Source: Bin87 sp965222895 (GTDB lineage: Bacteria; Chloroflexota; Dehalococcoidia; Lucifugimonadales; UBA3495). Taken from it: a stretch of DNA of 64,000 nt. The notes under the pieces were generated by a model. It searched no databases. It saw nothing but the letters and a program-made list of their open reading frames with translations, and had not been told where the DNA came from. The position numbers and the translations under genes are program-made. The number at the start of each line of letters is the position of its first letter. Position 1 is the stretch's first letter. Shown in pieces: positions 61,816 to 64,000 of the stretch. The stretch lies in the NCBI GenBank assembly GCA_965222895.1, contig CBDCVB010000001.1:1426001-1490000 (forward strand), written 5' to 3'.

Positions 61816-62595
61816 TCAGTCCGGGATCGGGAGATCTTCGCCCTCTGGGGAGATGTAGAAATCGGACGCGTGGCCGATGTAGTGTTCCAGGTCTCGCTGG
61901 GCGCCGGGATGCTTGGGGTTGAGGTCCTGCGCGGTGTGGAGATGGTGGATGGCGGTGTGGAACGTCTGACGGGCGTCGGCGATGTTTTCCTTCCTCGACA
62001 GGTCAGGGTGTGGCACGTCGAGTTGGTGGAGCGCTTGATGGGCGAGGGCTTCTCCAGTCATGCAGTGGAGGTTATCGTCCGGTTCCCGCAGGGTTGCGGC
62101 GTGACGTAGGTCTTCCAGTGATCCGTGGTAGTTCCCCCGGTCCATGCGTATGGAGCCGCGCTGGAACCAGGCGAGGTATCGTTCCGGCGCGAGTTTGATC
62201 ATCCGGTCGGTGTCCGCCTCGGCATCCTCTTGGTGTCCGGCTTTTGCCTTGGCGACGGCGCGTTCGGATAAGACCGCATAATGCTGCTCTGTCTCTTGGA
62301 ACTCCTTTACCTCAAACAGACGGTTGTAGGCGGCGATCGCGTCGTGGGGGTTGCCGACCATGTTTGACGCGCGCGCGTAGACCAGCAGGGGGCCTGGCAT
62401 ATCGGGCAAGAGCTCGAGGCAACGCTTGGAGTCCTGCATGGCGGGGATGTATCGTTCTTTCTCCTCATGAACCAGGGCGGAGCGGTATAGGCGCAAGGCT
62501 GCTTCCCGCTTTTCTAGCTCGGGGTCGTCGTGGCGCGGCGCCGCCGGGCGGCCGGCTGCCCGGCGGGCGCGTCGGCTTTTGTTCTTCTTGGACAT
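61816..62595 (-). CDS. TPR repeat protein
   Basis: 259 residues. Basic start (KKNKSRRARRAAGRP) then tetratricopeptide repeats from residue 30: EERYIPAMQDSKRCLELLPD-like units, RASNMVGNPHDAIAAYNRLF, ERYLAWFQRGSIRMDRGNYH, and one more near 200. Protein-protein scaffold by family. No catalytic domain. Partner unknown. Confidence 0.75.
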   Translation of the reverse strand: MSKKNKSRRARRAAGRPAAPRHDDPELEKREAALRLYRSALVHEEKERYIPAMQDSKRCLELLPDMPGPLLVYARASNMVGNPHDAIAAYNRLFEVKEFQETEQHYAVLSERAVAKAKAGHQEDAEADTDRMIKLAPERYLAWFQRGSIRMDRGNYHGSLEDLRHAATLREPDDNLHCMTGEALAHQALHQLDVPHPDLSRKENIADARQTFHTAIHHLHTAQDLNPKHPGAQRDLEHYIGHASDFYISPEGEDLPIPD

Positions 62596-62665
62596 TCTGG
62601 GGTCTCCTCATATTCGCGTGTTGGATGGGATGGGTTGTAGCGGTGGTGATCAGAAGCGGTGGTGG

Positions 62666-63052
62666 TCAGAAAAGGTTTGGCATCGTCCGGCCGGGGCCCA
62701 GGAAGGTGGGCCCGGAGTGGTTGGGATAGAGGACGACCGGTATCACGGATGGGGTGTAGCCGAGCTTGCGGGCGATCCTGCGCTCCAGTCGGACTGACGC
62801 GGCCGCGGCCGCGCGTTTGTCGGTCGCCTGTTGGTTGGGATCTAGGCTGACCCGGAGCAGGAACCGTCCGCGCTTGGGGATGACGACATAGAAGTGGTCC
62901 AGCGGGACCGGGTTCTGGTTGTGTCCGTCTCCGAGCGGTAGGTGTACGATCTCGATCTCGGGGTGTTTCGACAGGGCTTTGACGACGGCGCGTTCCGCCT
63001 TGATCTGCGCCTTGGTGACTCCCTGCCGGTTGGGTATATGGACTTTCGCCAT
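62666..63052 (-). CDS. NERD-like domain protein
   Basis: 128 residues from the ATG at 63052. IKAERAVVKALSKHPEIEIV, PLDHFYVVIPKRGRFLLRVS, then a helix and TPSVIPVVLYPNH follow the nuclease-related domain plan (GERxV ... DHVVVxPxGVFVIEVK). The catalytic E-V-K is replaced by R-V-S, so it is probably not a nuclease. Assignment by pattern only. Confidence 0.45.
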   Translation of the reverse strand: MAKVHIPNRQGVTKAQIKAERAVVKALSKHPEIEIVHLPLGDGHNQNPVPLDHFYVVIPKRGRFLLRVSLDPNQQATDKRAAAAASVRLERRIARKLGYTPSVIPVVLYPNHSGPTFLGPGRTMPNLF

Positions 63053-63108
63053 GGGGAGTGAGTCCTCCTCTCGGGGGTTGGGAAAGTGGTGCTGTGGTGG
63101 CTCTAGGG

Positions 63109-63435
63109 TCAGTTCAGGAAAGCTCTGTTCTCCCGGTTCGCCATCGTCTGCAGGGCGTTGATGCCGTCTCGTAGCTTGTCGTTGAGGTCGTCGAGCGGGT
63201 ACGTGCCCCACGTGACGGGCTCTCCGGTCGCCAGCCGATGGACGGATACGCAGAAATGGCCGCTCTTGGCGATGTCGGCGTTGACCACGACCCTGAATAT
63301 GCCGCCGATGTAGACGGCCTCGCTGCGGCCCTCGGGAAGTTGTGCGAAGTCGGTGGCGGCGAAGTCCTGGATGGTGGTCCTCTCGGCGAGTTCCGGTATC
63401 TGTAGGGCGGTTTCGTGGCTCATCATGATGTTCAC
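63109..63435 (-). CDS. Hypothetical protein
   Basis: 108 residues (or 105 from the ATG at 63426, nearer to AGAGGTGA). EAVYIGGIFRVVVNADIAKS, HFCVSVHRLATGEPVTWGTY, LNDKLRDGINALQTM: small beta-sheet plus helix. No family recognised. Confidence 0.55.
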   Translation of the reverse strand: MNIMMSHETALQIPELAERTTIQDFAATDFAQLPEGRSEAVYIGGIFRVVVNADIAKSGHFCVSVHRLATGEPVTWGTYPLDDLNDKLRDGINALQTMANRENRAFLN

Positions 63436-63454
63436 CTCTTGACGTGTCGTGGAA

Positions 63455-63490
63455 TAGGGAAGGCTCCGTCAAATGACGGAGCCTTCCCTA
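63455..63490. terminator. 17-bp perfect hairpin between genes
   Basis: TAGGGAAGGCTCCGTCA, AA, then its exact reverse complement. It separates two minus-strand genes and probably ends the upstream transcript or protects its 3' end; there is no T-run on either strand. Confidence 0.6.
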
Positions 63491-63565
63491 CCGGTATCCC
63501 TGCGGGGCAGGGCGGGTGTGGATTTGGGGCTGAGTTGTCTGCGGCTCCGTGGTGGTTTCAGGGCG

Positions 63566-63955
63566 TCAGTCGGTTTTGCGCAGCACGTATCCCATCTGAT
63601 CTTCACCGAACGCTGCCGTGAGTTCTGCTCGGTTGGGCTCTTGGTGTTTGCGGTCCGGACCTCTGGTCATGTATTCGATGATGACTTGTTGGGCAATCGT
63701 GGGTCTGCAAGGTCCGTTGGCTTGGAGACTGTGCATCCGGGCCAGGTTTTCCCGAACGAGGTCGAACGTGCTGCCATCCGCGGCTGCCGTTGGTCTGGTC
63801 GGCAGGTTGTCTTCCATGAGGCGAGCGGACCTGAGTGCTTGGCGGGTGAAAGTCGGATTGGACAGGTCGTGTTCCCGGCGGGTTTGCCGGTCGATCTGCC
63901 GGCGTATTGCCAACTTTTGCTGGAGTCTGTAGATGTATACGCGTTGGTGTCGCAT
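63566..63955 (-). CDS. Hypothetical protein
   Basis: 129 residues, no family recognised. Very basic first half (RLQQKLAIRRQIDRQTRREH) then FDLVRENLARMHSLQANGP and AQQVIIEYMTRGPDRKHQEP. Possibly a nucleic-acid-binding small protein. Followed by the 17-bp hairpin. Confidence 0.5.
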   Translation of the reverse strand: MRHQRVYIYRLQQKLAIRRQIDRQTRREHDLSNPTFTRQALRSARLMEDNLPTRPTAAADGSTFDLVRENLARMHSLQANGPCRPTIAQQVIIEYMTRGPDRKHQEPNRAELTAAFGEDQMGYVLRKTD

Positions 63956-64000
63956 GCGCGTGGCCTTTTGTCGGTGTGGTTTGTTATTCTTCGTGCGTCG

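Noticed and set aside
12500..63955. Prophage or conjugative element
   Set aside because: No capsid, portal, terminase, tail, integrase, relaxase or type IV secretion gene could be recognised; only weak hints (DUF7007-like, ImmA/IrrE fragment, Ogr-like zinc ribbon).
1..64000. CRISPR array
   Set aside because: No regularly spaced direct repeats were seen; the repeats present are REP-like pairs, MITEs and RNA-scaffold copies far apart.

Overview
The window reads as one bacterial contig, probably from a GC-rich Chloroflexota lineage of the SAR202/Dehalococcoidia type. That assignment is an inference with low confidence. It rests on the mix of a luciferase-like flavin oxidoreductase, an MSMEG_1061-type PPOX protein, a cytoplasmic penicillin-acylase homologue, an M16 protease and the short dispersed inverted repeats between genes. 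The window falls into two compositional parts.

1 to about 12.3 kb is ordinary chromosome: TlyA-type rRNA methyltransferase (5' end cut by the window edge), a small ABM-like protein, a CinA/PncC-like amidase, an LLM oxidoreductase, two coupled small membrane proteins, a penicillin-acylase homologue, a PPOX flavoprotein and a two-domain M16 peptidase. It ends with a BrnT toxin gene (frameshifted) that overlaps an unusual fusion of a BrnA-like N-terminus, a beta-class DNA methyltransferase and an Mrr-like nuclease domain.

About 12.5 to 64 kb is accessory DNA. Most genes lie on the minus strand, many are small and without recognised family, and coding strands are conspicuously A+C-rich whichever way the gene points, giving Thr/Asn/His/Gln-rich proteins. 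I see no capsid, terminase, portal, integrase or relaxase, so I do not call it a prophage or a conjugative element. It holds several restriction-modification or modification genes (orphan methyltransferase at 25.3 kb, convergent R-M pair at 38.7-40.2 kb, Nmad3 and Uma2 proteins at 42-44 kb, methyltransferase plus two nuclease-like genes at 58.8-61.0 kb). It also holds a minus-strand group of an HSP90/GHKL-type ATPase, Fic protein, AAA ATPase and DprA-like protein (52.4-58.4 kb), and a tRNA-Thr(UGU). A patch at 45.2-47.7 kb (broken FAD oxidoreductase, coiled-coil protein, zinc proteins, ImmA/IrrE fragment) looks more like core DNA caught inside it.

The most striking layer is the RNA-guided nuclease elements. 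There are two full-length IscB genes, each as the only gene of an element of about 1.79 kb bounded by terminal inverted repeats. One (50456-52247) has perfect 19-bp repeats and a 6-bp target duplication and an intact protein. The other (31192-32979) has a one-base frameshift and TA-flanked ends built on TGTTGACA. The same TGTTGACA ends bound several wrecks of TnpB genes. Three copies of a roughly 190-nt segment, beside such ends, carry a hairpin with compensatory changes, as expected of an omega-RNA/reRNA scaffold. An orphan IscB N-terminal (PLMP) domain is translationally coupled to a large unknown protein. IS701, IS630 and IS66 family remnants complete the mobile DNA. Several frames are broken by single-base indels, some in homopolymers, so sequencing error must be excluded before calling them true pseudogenes.
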